A DNA stretch of 64,000 bases from Bacillota bacterium (GTDB lineage: Bacteria > Bacillota > Clostridia > Peptostreptococcales > Anaerovoracaceae), in assembly GCA_017436705.1 (NCBI GenBank), contig JAFSCP010000040.1:1-64000 (forward strand). Direction: 5' to 3'. The notes under the pieces were generated by a model. It searched no databases and was not told where the DNA came from. It saw nothing but the letters and a program-made list of their open reading frames with translations. Positions 25,706-34,420 of the stretch are shown piece after piece (positions within the stretch are counted from its first letter, which is position 1; the number at the start of each line of letters is the position of its first letter). The position numbers and the translations under genes were made by a program.

Positions 25706-25936
25706 TTGCATAAATCGCCCGAAACCAGATGTTGTAGTTTTTGAGGAAAAACCTTGTAAAATGCAACATTTTCATAAAAAACGGCCTTTTTTGGGCGCAA
25801 AAAGGCTGAAAATTGTAAAAAATACTGAAAACCGCCTGAAAATACAACATTTTTAGCGAAATTGTTGCATTTTCTCGGAAAATCAAAGAAAAAATGCAAC
25901 ATCAGTGCCCGTATCAATCAAAAAGGAGAAGAAAAA
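25706..25936 (+). other. Long AT-rich spacer between T-box and valS with repeated TGCAACATTTT motif
   Basis: This 231-base stretch separates the T-box terminator from valS. It carries five related copies of ATGCAACAT in both orientations, near 25729-25737 (inverted), 25761-25769, 25842-25850, 25861-25870 (inverted) and 25893-25902, so inverted copies can pair. No gene is supported here. The spacer is much longer than usual for a T-box operon. Confidence 0.6.
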
Positions 25937-28669
25937 ATGGAAAAGAATCTGGCAAAAACCTATAATCCAAAAGATTTCGAAGACCGCATTTATGAAATGT
26001 GGGAATCCACAGGCTCTTTCAGAGCTGAAGTTGATAAAGACAAAAAACCTTTCACAATTGTAATGCCGCCTCCAAACATCACAGGTCAGCTGCACATGGG
26101 ACATGCTCTGGACCAGACACTGCAGGACGTTCTGACAAGATGGAAGAGAATGCAGGGCTACAGCGCACTCTGGCTTCCTGGCTCTGACCACGCGTCAATT
26201 GCAACTGAAGTAAAGGTTGTAGAAAAAATCAGAAATGAAGAAGGCCTTGAAAAAGAAGACCTTGGCCGTGAAGAATTCCTTAAGCGTGCATGGGCATGGA
26301 AGGAAGAATACGGCGGCAGAATTACCCGTCAGTGCCGTAAGCTGGGCGACTCCTGCGACTGGTCAAAAGAAAGATTCACAATGGACGAAGGCTGCAACAA
26401 CGCAGTAAAGGCTTTCTTCATCAAGTTATACGAAAAAGGTCTCATCTACAGAGGAAACAGACTCATCAACTGGTGTCCTGAATGTAAGACTTCTCTTTCC
26501 GATGCAGAAGTTGAACACGAAGACAGAAACGGCAAGTACTGGTACTTCAGATATCCTGCAGCAGATGGTCAGGGCGAAGGTATCGTAGTTGCAACATCCA
26601 GACCTGAAACAATGTTCGCCGACGTGGCTATCGCAGTTCACCCAGACGATGAAAGATATAAAGACATGGTAGGTAAGAAGGTTATCCTTCCACTTGTAGG
26701 CAAGGAAATTCCTATCATCGCTGACTCTTACCCAGATCCGGAAAAAGGTACCGGTGCAGTTAAGATTACTCCTGCTCACGACCCTAACGACTTTGAAGTG
26801 GGACAGAGAGCAGGCCTTGAAATGCCTACATGTATCAACGAAGATGCTACAATGAACGCGGCAGCAGGCAAGTACGAAGGTATGGACCGTTATGAATGCC
26901 GTAAGGCCTGGGTGGCTGACCTTGAAGCAGCAGGCTACCTTGTAAAGACTGAAGAAAAGGTTATCCCTGCCGGCGAATGCTACAGATGCCACACAGTTAT
27001 TGAATCCATGCTCAGCGACCAGTGGTTCGTTGCAATGGAAGAACTGGCTAAACCAGCTATCGAAGCTGCAAAGAAGGGCGACCTGAGACACGTTCCTGAA
27101 AGATTCGAAAAGATTTACCTCCACTGGCTTGAAGAAATCAAAGACTGGTGTATTTCCAGACAGCTCTGGTGGGGTCACAGAATTCCTGCATACTACTGCG
27201 AAGAATGCGGCGAATTAGTAGTAGCATACGACACACCTGAAAAATGTCCTAAGTGCGGTCACACTGCATTCAGACAGGATGAAGACGTTCTCGACACATG
27301 GTTCTCATCAGCATTATGGCCTTTCTCAACTCTTGGCTGGCCAGAAAAGACTCCTGAACTTGAATACTTCTATCCGACTGACGTACTGGTAACAGGCTAC
27401 GACATCATCTTCTTCTGGGTAGTAAGAATGGTATTCTCCGGTCTTGAAACTATGGGAGATGTACCTTTCCACGATGTATATGTTCACGGTCTTGTAAGAG
27501 ACGCTGAAGGACGCAAGATGTCCAAATCACTGGGCAACGGTATTGACCCGCTTGAAGTAATCGACAAGTACGGTGCTGACGCTCTCAGATTCATGCTGAC
27601 TACAGGTATCACACCTGGTAACGATATGAGATTCAAGGAAGACAGACTTGAATCCTGCAGAAACTTTGTAAACAAGCTCTGGAACGCTTCCAGATTCGTA
27701 ATCATGAACCTTCAGGATGAAGACGGAAACTTCAGGGAAATGGCTAAGTGCTGCGCAGACTGCTGCGGTAAGGCATGCGGCGATGTTACAAACTTCGAAA
27801 ATATCGCTCTCAAGGATGAAGACAAGTGGATGATCAACAAGGTAAACGAAACTGTTGAATACGTTGACAACGCTATGGAAAGATACGACCTTGCACTCGC
27901 AGGACAGAAGATTTACGACCTTATCTGGAACGAATACTGCGACTGGTATATCGAACTTGTAAAGGCAAGACTCTGGGGCGAAGACGAAGAAGACAAGAAG
28001 GTAGTAAGATTCACTCTTGTAAGCTGCCTGAAGAACATGCTCAAGATGCTTCACCCATTCATGCCATTCATTACAGAAGAAATCTGGAGCTACCTGCCTC
28101 ATGGTGAAGAAAAGGCTGACAATCCAAACAACTTCCTCATCAAGAGCGACTGGCCTAAGTTCAGCCTTGGCTGCGTATTCCCTAAGGCAACTGCAACTCT
28201 CGAAATGGCAATGGAAGCAATCCGTGCAATCAGAAATATCAGAGCAGAAGCTGAAGCTGCACCAAGCAAGAAGCTCCGTGCAATCATCCTCACAACAGGT
28301 GACAAGGCACAGACAATCAGGGACGGTGCAAGATACATTCAGAACCTTGCAAACATCACAGAAATCACTTTCACCGAAAACAAGGCAGATGTTCCTGAAG
28401 AAGTTATGTCCGCAGTAATCGACGGTGCAGAAATCTACATTCCGCTTGATGACCTTGTGGACTACAAGCAGGAACTTGAAAGACTTACCAAGGAACAGAA
28501 GAAGCTGGAAGGCGAAGTTGCCCGCGTAAAGGGTAAGCTTTCCAACCAGGGCTTCGTAAGCAAGGCACCTGAAAAGGTTATCAACGAAGAAAAGGAAAAG
28601 ATGGTCAAGTACGAAGAAATGCTTGCTAAGGTAAATGCAAGACTTGAACTCGTAAAGGCTAAAGTTTAG
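25937..28669 (+). CDS. valS: Valyl-tRNA synthetase
   Basis: The protein has 910 residues, with start ATG 25937 (AAAAAGGAGA upstream). Class I motifs: HMGH at 53-56 (PPPNITGQLHMGH) and KMSKS (GRKMSKSLGNG). The CP1 editing domain is present (about 200-390, with a TSRPETMFADVAIAVHP segment), and a C-terminal coiled coil covers about 840-910. It charges tRNA-Val. One unusual feature is a Cys cluster C605, C606, C609, C610, C614 between the catalytic core and the anticodon-binding domain, not part of the usual ValS pattern I know. Expression is under T-box control; folC follows. Confidence 0.97.
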   Translation: MEKNLAKTYNPKDFEDRIYEMWESTGSFRAEVDKDKKPFTIVMPPPNITGQLHMGHALDQTLQDVLTRWKRMQGYSALWLPGSDHASIATEVKVVEKIRNEEGLEKEDLGREEFLKRAWAWKEEYGGRITRQCRKLGDSCDWSKERFTMDEGCNNAVKAFFIKLYEKGLIYRGNRLINWCPECKTSLSDAEVEHEDRNGKYWYFRYPAADGQGEGIVVATSRPETMFADVAIAVHPDDERYKDMVGKKVILPLVGKEIPIIADSYPDPEKGTGAVKITPAHDPNDFEVGQRAGLEMPTCINEDATMNAAAGKYEGMDRYECRKAWVADLEAAGYLVKTEEKVIPAGECYRCHTVIESMLSDQWFVAMEELAKPAIEAAKKGDLRHVPERFEKIYLHWLEEIKDWCISRQLWWGHRIPAYYCEECGELVVAYDTPEKCPKCGHTAFRQDEDVLDTWFSSALWPFSTLGWPEKTPELEYFYPTDVLVTGYDIIFFWVVRMVFSGLETMGDVPFHDVYVHGLVRDAEGRKMSKSLGNGIDPLEVIDKYGADALRFMLTTGITPGNDMRFKEDRLESCRNFVNKLWNASRFVIMNLQDEDGNFREMAKCCADCCGKACGDVTNFENIALKDEDKWMINKVNETVEYVDNAMERYDLALAGQKIYDLIWNEYCDWYIELVKARLWGEDEEDKKVVRFTLVSCLKNMLKMLHPFMPFITEEIWSYLPHGEEKADNPNNFLIKSDWPKFSLGCVFPKATATLEMAMEAIRAIRNIRAEAEAAPSKKLRAIILTTGDKAQTIRDGARYIQNLANITEITFTENKADVPEEVMSAVIDGAEIYIPLDDLVDYKQELERLTKEQKKLEGEVARVKGKLSNQGFVSKAPEKVINEEKEKMVKYEEMLAKVNARLELVKAKV

Positions 28670-28795
28670 TAAGCCTCTGCGAAAGCAAGCTGAAAGCGAA
28701 GCTTGAGCAGCTAAGGCGAACTTATGCAAAGCTTGCCCAAGAAGCCGAGTATAACGACGGCTGATTGGCAGCAAGCGATTGCTCAGGAGGCAGCA
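28670..28795. other. valS-folC intergenic region with a stem-loop and a GAGCAGCTAAG motif
   Basis: AAGCAAGCT near 28683 pairs with AGCTTGC near 28730. The loop contains GAGCAGCTAAG (28705-28715), a sequence also found in the large palindromic elements at 50.4 and 56.1 kb. CTCTGCGAA just upstream also matches those elements, but in a different order, so this may be a degenerate or rearranged fragment. No separate gene is supported. Confidence 0.4.
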
Positions 28796-30100
28796 ATGAA
28801 CGCAGACAACGCAATAGAAAAAATCCACGAATTTGAAAAATTCGGGAGCATTCTGGGGCTCGAAAGAATGAACATGCTTCTGGAACTTCTCGGCAATCCC
28901 GAAAAGGACCTGAAGGTGATTCACGTTGCCGGAACCAACGGCAAAGGCTCCACATGCAGATATATTTACAGCGCGCTGAAGGCAGGTGGGTATAAAGTTG
29001 GTCTTTATACCTCACCTTTCCTGGAAGTGTTCAATGAGAGAATTGAGCTGGACGGGGAGTACATCAGCGATTCAGACCTGGCCGCATATACTGACAGGGT
29101 GCTGGAATGTGTAAAGGTTATCACTGACCGCGGAGACCAGTCACCTACTGAATTTGAAGTGATTACGGCGCTTGCTTTCCTGTATTTCAAGGAAAAGGGT
29201 GCGGATTATGTGATTCTCGAAGTAGGCCTTGGAGGCAGGGGAGATTCCACAAATGTGGTTGAAAAACCTCTGGTGAGCGTAATTGTTTCTATTTCCTTCG
29301 ACCATACAGACAGACTGGGGACTACAATTGCTGAAATTGCCGCAGAAAAAGCGGGAATAATAAAACAGGGTTGCCCGGTTGTCACAAGTGCTGACGATCA
29401 GGATGCGCTCCGCGTAATCAAGGCAGCCGCAGAAGAAAAGCATTGCATGTACTTCGAAACACGCAATGTGCCGTTTACAATCACCGAAGAGAAGCTTTCA
29501 GGCTATAAGTTTGATGTTGTTATCAATGGCGCAGAGTTTAAAGACCTTGAAATTTCAATGTCAGGCAAGCACCAGATTGATAATGCCAAGGCGGCTCTTG
29601 CTGCGCTGAACATCATGGAAATGAACGGAGATATTTCTCTCAGCACAGAAGCGCTGTACGAAGGATTCAGAGCAGCCAAGCAGATAGGAAGGTTTGAAAC
29701 CATGTCGCAGGAAGGGCAGACACCGCTGGTAATCATCGACGGTGCTCACAACGATGACGGTGCCAGGGCGCTCAGGAGAGCTATGGAAACTTTCTGCGCA
29801 GGCAAGAAGATTCTAATGGTTACAGGTATGCTTGCTGACAAGGATACTGACAGTATCCTCAGAGAGTTTACGGCCATTACAAAGGACTTTATCGCCACTG
29901 AGCCGGTAAATCCCCGCAAGCTTGAAACAAGTGCCTTAAAAGCTAAAATTGAGGCTCTGGGAGGCAGCTGCGCTGAGGCTCCGGACAATGAGCAGGCATG
30001 TCAGATGGCAGCAGAGCGTTATAAAGATTACGATGTAGTTCTTTTCGCAGGTTCACTTTATTTAATCGGTGCAATCCGCGGAATCCTCAGAAATATGTAA
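28796..30100 (+). CDS. folC: Folylpolyglutamate synthase / dihydrofolate synthase
   Basis: The protein has 434 residues. ATG 28796 is preceded by CAGGAGGCAG; an in-frame ATG 72 bases earlier lacks such a site. The Mur-ligase superfamily ATP loop is VAGTNGKGSTCRYI (about 46-59), followed by TSPFLEVFNERI and the conserved E-V-G-L-G-G-R-x-D-S-T-N motif; LVIIDGAHNDDGARAL (about 312-327) is typical of the C-terminal domain. It adds glutamate to folates to retain them in the cell. Probably co-transcribed with valS, as in many Firmicutes. Confidence 0.95.
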   Translation: MNADNAIEKIHEFEKFGSILGLERMNMLLELLGNPEKDLKVIHVAGTNGKGSTCRYIYSALKAGGYKVGLYTSPFLEVFNERIELDGEYISDSDLAAYTDRVLECVKVITDRGDQSPTEFEVITALAFLYFKEKGADYVILEVGLGGRGDSTNVVEKPLVSVIVSISFDHTDRLGTTIAEIAAEKAGIIKQGCPVVTSADDQDALRVIKAAAEEKHCMYFETRNVPFTITEEKLSGYKFDVVINGAEFKDLEISMSGKHQIDNAKAALAALNIMEMNGDISLSTEALYEGFRAAKQIGRFETMSQEGQTPLVIIDGAHNDDGARALRRAMETFCAGKKILMVTGMLADKDTDSILREFTAITKDFIATEPVNPRKLETSALKAKIEALGGSCAEAPDNEQACQMAAERYKDYDVVLFAGSLYLIGAIRGILRNM

Positions 30101-30124
30101 TTAAAGAAGCGAGGAATAACAGGC

Positions 30125-30589
30125 ATGATGAAAGTCAGAATGGAAAGTACAACTGAATATGAACGTCTGGTACAGTTCGGAATCAAACAGGGACTGGAAT
30201 ACGATGAAGAGGGAGTCAGAGATTATTCAGACATTGTAGGTGCGTGGAAAATAACTCAGCCGGGAGATTTTCTTATCGGCTGCTGTATGCTGGCAAAGGA
30301 AGAAGGACATTTTGTTATCAGAGCTGTGGCAGTGGACCCGGTTCTGCGCAAGATGGGAATCGGCCGTATACTGATAAAAAAGGCCATGGAAAAAGCCCGT
30401 GAGCTCGGAGGTACAGAAGTTATCCTCATCGGCCGTGCGCCTGAGTTTTACCGCAGACTGGGCTTCGAACCGGTAGCGCCGGAAGACTCACCACTTGAAT
30501 TTGAGTGCCTTGAATGCCCTCAGTTCCAGGTGAACTGTTTCCCTGAAATCATGAAAAAATCAATCCCTGCTGAGGGACCGGTACTTTAA
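30125..30589 (+). CDS. GNAT-family N-acetyltransferase
   Basis: The protein has 154 residues. The acetyl-CoA binding motif A is VAVDPVLRKMGIGRILIKKAM (about 74-94), containing the R-x-x-G-I-G consensus. FYRRLGFEPV (about 116-125) is the usual motif B end. The acceptor is unknown. It lies between folC and the ThrE-like genes with short spacers, so it probably belongs to the same transcript. Confidence 0.88.
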   Translation: MMKVRMESTTEYERLVQFGIKQGLEYDEEGVRDYSDIVGAWKITQPGDFLIGCCMLAKEEGHFVIRAVAVDPVLRKMGIGRILIKKAMEKARELGGTEVILIGRAPEFYRRLGFEPVAPEDSPLEFECLECPQFQVNCFPEIMKKSIPAEGPVL

Positions 30590-30590
30590 T

Positions 30591-31358
30591 ATGAATTACA
30601 GCAGACTGCTTCAGGCGATTCTCGATATTGCCGAAGAAATGCTGGTCTGCGGCGCGGAAGTAAGCCGCGTGGAGGACAGCATTGAGCGTATGTGCGAAGC
30701 ATACGGATGCGAATACATGAGAATCAACGCTTTCATTATCACATCCAACATTCAGGTCACTCTCGAAGACCCTGACGGGGAGATTATTACCCAGATCAGA
30801 AGAATACTGAGAAGTGATGTGGATTTTGACAAACTGGATTATCTCAATGATTTATCCAGATACATATGTGCCAACAAACCGCCTGTAGAGGAAATCAGAA
30901 AACGTTTTGATGAAGTTATGGCGCGCAGGCATTATCCGCAATGGGTTCTGGGACTTGGGTCTGCACTTGCTGCAGGAAGTTTCGCGGTCTTTTTTGGCGG
31001 AACCCTGACAGACGGAGCTGCGGCAGCAGTAACAGGTATCGCCATCATGCTTATGCTGAATTTTTTGAGTAAATTCGAAAGAAACCAGTTGGCAAAGACC
31101 TTCATTACATCGTTTATGGCAGGCGTACTCGTTCTGTTTATGATACGGATGGGTTTCGGCAACAACGCGGACAAAATCATGATCGGCAGTATAATGCTGC
31201 TTATTCCGGGAATTGCAATGACCAATTCAGTGCGTGACATGCTTATAGGCGACATCGTTACAGGCATGCTGAGACTGACCAATTCACTGCTTCTTGCGGC
31301 AGCGATTGCCTGCGGATTCGCGCTTTCCATTATGGTAATGGGAGGTGTCGCAATATGA
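30591..31358 (+). CDS. Threonine/serine exporter ThrE, N-terminal component (YjjP-like)
   Basis: The protein has 255 residues. An N-terminal cytoplasmic domain (about 1-110) contains the conserved E-M-L-V-C-G-A-E-V-S-R-V-E-D-S motif of PF06738. Five membrane helices follow (about 117-250). In split ThrE systems a long and a short component together export serine, threonine or similar compounds; the YjjP/YjjB pair of E. coli exports succinate. The start follows the GNAT stop by one base and its end overlaps the second component by 4 bases. Confidence 0.88.
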   Translation: MNYSRLLQAILDIAEEMLVCGAEVSRVEDSIERMCEAYGCEYMRINAFIITSNIQVTLEDPDGEIITQIRRILRSDVDFDKLDYLNDLSRYICANKPPVEEIRKRFDEVMARRHYPQWVLGLGSALAAGSFAVFFGGTLTDGAAAAVTGIAIMLMLNFLSKFERNQLAKTFITSFMAGVLVLFMIRMGFGNNADKIMIGSIMLLIPGIAMTNSVRDMLIGDIVTGMLRLTNSLLLAAAIACGFALSIMVMGGVAI

Positions 31359-31792
31359 GTGAGATGCTGATTCAGATTATATCAGCCTTTCTGGGATCTG
31401 TTGGATTTGCAGTTTTCTTCAGAATGAAAGGCCAGCAGATTTTACTGGCTGGTATGGGCGGAGCTCTTACATGGGCACTGTACCTGATACTTGAAGGACA
31501 GTATGGCGGAATGTTTGTACCAAATGTATTCGCGGCTATTTTTGCAGGGATTTATGCAGAAATAATGGCGAGGGTAAACAAAGCCCCTGCGACAATTTTC
31601 ATTACAACATCGGCAGTTCCGTTGGTGCCGGGAGGCAGACTTTATTACTCAATGGCGGGGCTTGTAAATGATGATAAAGCTGCATTTACTGAAAACGGCG
31701 AAGCAGCAGTAACAATTGCACTGGCAGTATCTCTTGGCTTTGTGATTGTAGCGCTGGGAAGTAAATACTTAAATATTCTCAGACAAAGATAA
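31355..31792 (+). CDS. Threonine/serine exporter, second membrane component (ThrE_2/YjjB-like)
   Basis: The protein has 145 residues with four or five membrane helices. VPLVPGGRLYYSMAGLVNDD (about 88-107) is the characteristic motif of the ThrE_2 family (PF12821). It overlaps the first component gene by 4 bases, and the pair would assemble one exporter. A terminator follows immediately. Confidence 0.87.
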   Translation: MSEMLIQIISAFLGSVGFAVFFRMKGQQILLAGMGGALTWALYLILEGQYGGMFVPNVFAAIFAGIYAEIMARVNKAPATIFITTSAVPLVPGGRLYYSMAGLVNDDKAAFTENGEAAVTIALAVSLGFVIVALGSKYLNILRQR

Positions 31793-31800
31793 AAAATATA

Positions 31801-31852
31801 GGGCTATCTCAAAATAAACAGCTGATGCATTTTGTTTTGGGACAGCCTATTT
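31801..31852 (+). terminator. Terminator after the ThrE genes
   Basis: A long imperfect stem, GGGCTATCTCAAAATAAA against TTTGTTTTGGGACAGCCT, with G-U pairs, followed by ATTTTTA. Confidence 0.8.
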
Positions 31853-31951
31853 TTAATTTCAGATTTGTGTTAAAATGACACAAAGACTACACATCCGTTT
31901 TCTATACTGAAGTCAGAAGGGATGTAGTATAGGAATGGAGGTGTTACATAC

Positions 31952-33889
31952 ATGAAAAAGAAAAATACAGCAACTGAGAAAAGAGCAGGAATGTATCGCT
32001 GGATTCTGCTTCGTTTTGCAGCAATTGGGCTGATTGTCTGGATTACAAGTATGGTTTGTGTCACTCTGAATGAGGCAATGGATAACTTTAGGATGATGTT
32101 TTACGCAGCTGATGAATATTCACGTAATCTGAGAAATGATGTATGGTACAGCCCTCATCAGCAGGACATAATGATGATGGATTCTGTAAAAAAGGATGTA
32201 GAGATAAATGACAGAATTGAACTTCAGAATGCTGTAGTGTTTCTGGATGAAGAAGGGGATATCATTCTGAAAAGCGGTGATTATGTAACCTTCCGCTATT
32301 GCACTGAAGATGATTTTTTCCAGCCAGAAGACACTTCCCTGCAATGGGAATACGGATGGATTAATATTGATGAAGATGATAATCCTGAATTGAATTCCTG
32401 TTTTCAGAACTTCAGACAGTATATAACAAATGAAACCTGGAAAGATGCAAGCCGGATTATTTATCTCAATCTGACCGGTTCATTCAACGGAACGGAATTT
32501 ATACCTTCCAGTATTAAAATGATTACTTTGGAAGAAGCTCAAGCAGCACTTAAGTCCGGTGTCAATGAGCAATTGACTTTTTTTGAGACAAGAGTTGCAA
32601 AAGCTCTGATGCAGGCAGGCAATCTGAAATGGAATGTTCTTTATGAAAATCCGTATTATGACAGCAGCAGTCAGACAGAGACATTTTATGCAGTACCGTA
32701 TAATTCAGAACTTATGCACTTTTATGATAAGGGCAAAGAAGTGACATTTGAGTCTGAAGAATATGACAGTGCGCTGGAACTTCTGGAAACCGCATCCAGA
32801 GACTTGACTGCTTTTTACAGAATTGATCGACCAAATGAGCATAATTTATTAAGGGTTGTTTATTTCGGCGGCAATTTTTATGAGGAAAAGGGTCTGGGGG
32901 TTTACTCTGTTGTAACTGGAAGCCCGCTGGGATCTGCGATGAAAACTCTCACACCGGTTTACATTGGTACATTAATTCTGTTGTTTTCCTGCGTAATTCT
33001 TTTTTCTTTGTTTGTGAAAAGAAAAATAATGAATACAATCAATGAAGTAAACCGAGCTATGAGTTCAGGAATGAAGTATGTCATGAATAGTCAAAAGATG
33101 AACCGCCGGAATTGTATGGAACTGTCTGAGCTTATGGATAATTATGGGTTGATGCATAACAATATACTTGCAGATAAAGATGAAATCAAACGTCTGAATA
33201 CGGCACTCGATTATGCGAAGGAAGCTGAGGAAAACCGCCGTCAGATGACATCCAACATAGCACATGAGCTGAAAACACCGCTGGCTGTAATCCGCAGTTA
33301 TTCCGAAGGACTTCAGGAACATATTGCAGAGGAAAAACGCGACCAGTATGTTCAGGTTATCATGGACGAAACGGATAAACTGGATGAGATGGTGATGGAA
33401 ATGTTGGATTTATCCAGACTGGAAGCAGGGCGTGTTAAATTAAGCCGTTGTGAATTTTCGCTGGAAAAAATGGCAAAATCCGTGTTCGAAAGGCTGTCGC
33501 TTCTCGCTGCAGATAAAAACATTCAAATTGAGTTTAAATTTCAAGAACCGTGCATTCTTTATGCAGATGAAGTGAGGATTCAGCAGGCAATTACCAACCT
33601 CGTTGCCAATGCTGTGAAATACACAACAGAAAAGGGATGGATTCATATTATCGGAGAGAAAAAAGGGGAAGAAGTGTATTTTGTCGTGCAGAACGCATGT
33701 CCGCCGCTTCATTATGAACAGCTGAATAAAGTCTGGGATATTTTCTACCAGACGGATGAGTCGCGAAACAATAAGGGCACTGGTCTGGGGCTCGCCATTG
33801 TAAAGTCCATTGTTCAGCTTCATGGTGGAACTGTTTATGCAGCGAACATAAAAGGCGGCGTGGAATTCGGGTTCAAAATTCCTGCATAA
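31952..33889 (+). CDS. Orphan sensor histidine kinase related to the tandem pair
   Basis: The protein has 645 residues. TM1 is near 20-40, a sensor of about 300 residues follows, then TM2 (about 338-355), HisKA with H438 (SNIAHELKTPLAVIRSYSEG) and HATPase_c (NKGTGLGLAIVKSIVQLHGG). The kinase half is clearly homologous to the two kinases at 10.7-14.8 kb but more diverged, and the sensor shares the same overall size and an LDEEGDIILKSGDYVTFRY-type motif with them. No response regulator gene is adjacent, so it may signal through the regulator at 9993-10664 or an unlinked one. RBS AATGGAGGTG; flanked by terminators, so it is monocistronic. Confidence 0.92.
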   Translation: MKKKNTATEKRAGMYRWILLRFAAIGLIVWITSMVCVTLNEAMDNFRMMFYAADEYSRNLRNDVWYSPHQQDIMMMDSVKKDVEINDRIELQNAVVFLDEEGDIILKSGDYVTFRYCTEDDFFQPEDTSLQWEYGWINIDEDDNPELNSCFQNFRQYITNETWKDASRIIYLNLTGSFNGTEFIPSSIKMITLEEAQAALKSGVNEQLTFFETRVAKALMQAGNLKWNVLYENPYYDSSSQTETFYAVPYNSELMHFYDKGKEVTFESEEYDSALELLETASRDLTAFYRIDRPNEHNLLRVVYFGGNFYEEKGLGVYSVVTGSPLGSAMKTLTPVYIGTLILLFSCVILFSLFVKRKIMNTINEVNRAMSSGMKYVMNSQKMNRRNCMELSELMDNYGLMHNNILADKDEIKRLNTALDYAKEAEENRRQMTSNIAHELKTPLAVIRSYSEGLQEHIAEEKRDQYVQVIMDETDKLDEMVMEMLDLSRLEAGRVKLSRCEFSLEKMAKSVFERLSLLAADKNIQIEFKFQEPCILYADEVRIQQAITNLVANAVKYTTEKGWIHIIGEKKGEEVYFVVQNACPPLHYEQLNKVWDIFYQTDESRNNKGTGLGLAIVKSIVQLHGGTVYAANIKGGVEFGFKIPA

Positions 33890-33899
33890 AACAATAAAA

Positions 33900-33936
33900 A
33901 GAGGGCTGTCTGGTTAATTATCTGAGACAGCCCTCT
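33900..33936. terminator. Bidirectional terminator between kinase and DUF2500 gene
   Basis: AGAGGGCTGTCT and AGACAGCCCTCT form a perfect 12-bp stem, flanked by an A-run and TTTT, between convergent genes. Confidence 0.9.
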
Positions 33937-33943
33937 TTTGATA

Positions 33944-34288
33944 CTATTCATCTTTTTTAAATTCCAGAAATCTGGTCCCCTGATACCAGAGCTCGCCGGT
34001 ATCTCCTTCTTCGAAGGAAACGAATTTCTGACCGTTCATGTAAAGTTCTACAGTCTTATCGTCTTCTGTGAGGAAAGTGCCGTAGAATACTGTACCACCA
34101 TCCCGCATAGCCCAGTTTGTATATTGGATATTGTCAGAAGTAACAGACTTTTTAATTGCGGTAGCATTGACTTTAATTTCAGGAGCATGGTTGTTTTTAT
34201 AACGCCTGTATTCTGCTTTGATTGTCAGATAAAGCGGCCAGGCTGCAAAAAGTAAAAATACTATTATGGTATAGCCGAAATCGTTCAT
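33944..34288 (-). CDS. DUF2500-family membrane-anchored protein
   Basis: The protein has 114 residues with one N-terminal membrane helix (about 7-25) and a short basic stretch. The beta-rich C-terminal domain ends in FVSFEEGDTGELWYQGTR, which matches the Gxx-G-x-L-x-Y-Q-G-T-R ending of DUF2500 (PF10694). Function is unknown. RBS GGGAGG. It has its own promoter and is divergent from the SSB-like gene. Confidence 0.8.
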   Translation of the reverse strand: MNDFGYTIIVFLLFAAWPLYLTIKAEYRRYKNNHAPEIKVNATAIKKSVTSDNIQYTNWAMRDGGTVFYGTFLTEDDKTVELYMNGQKFVSFEEGDTGELWYQGTRFLEFKKDE

Positions 34289-34319
34289 AGTACTACCTCC
34301 CTTTGATTTGTCTGATAAT

Positions 34320-34348
34320 ATTATATCACACAGGCGGTATAATGTAAA
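34320..34348 (-). promoter_or_regulatory. Promoter of the DUF2500 gene
   Basis: Minus strand TTTACA (34348-34343), 17-base spacer, TATAAT (34325-34320). Confidence 0.7.
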
Positions 34349-34420
34349 TAAAATTTACACGGAATACTTTTCAGTTTCCCCAATACAATATACAGACACT
34401 AAAAACACTGGAGGACGGGA

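Noticed and set aside
25681..25917. 78-codon Phe-rich frame on the minus strand between T-box and valS
   Set aside because: Composition simply reflects the A-rich spacer, it has no convincing start site, and it would overlap the T-box terminator.
27527..28924. 465-codon open frame antisense to valS and the start of folC
   Set aside because: Both sense genes are well supported; the antisense product is Cys/Phe/Val-rich as expected from codon complementarity, with no recognisable domain.
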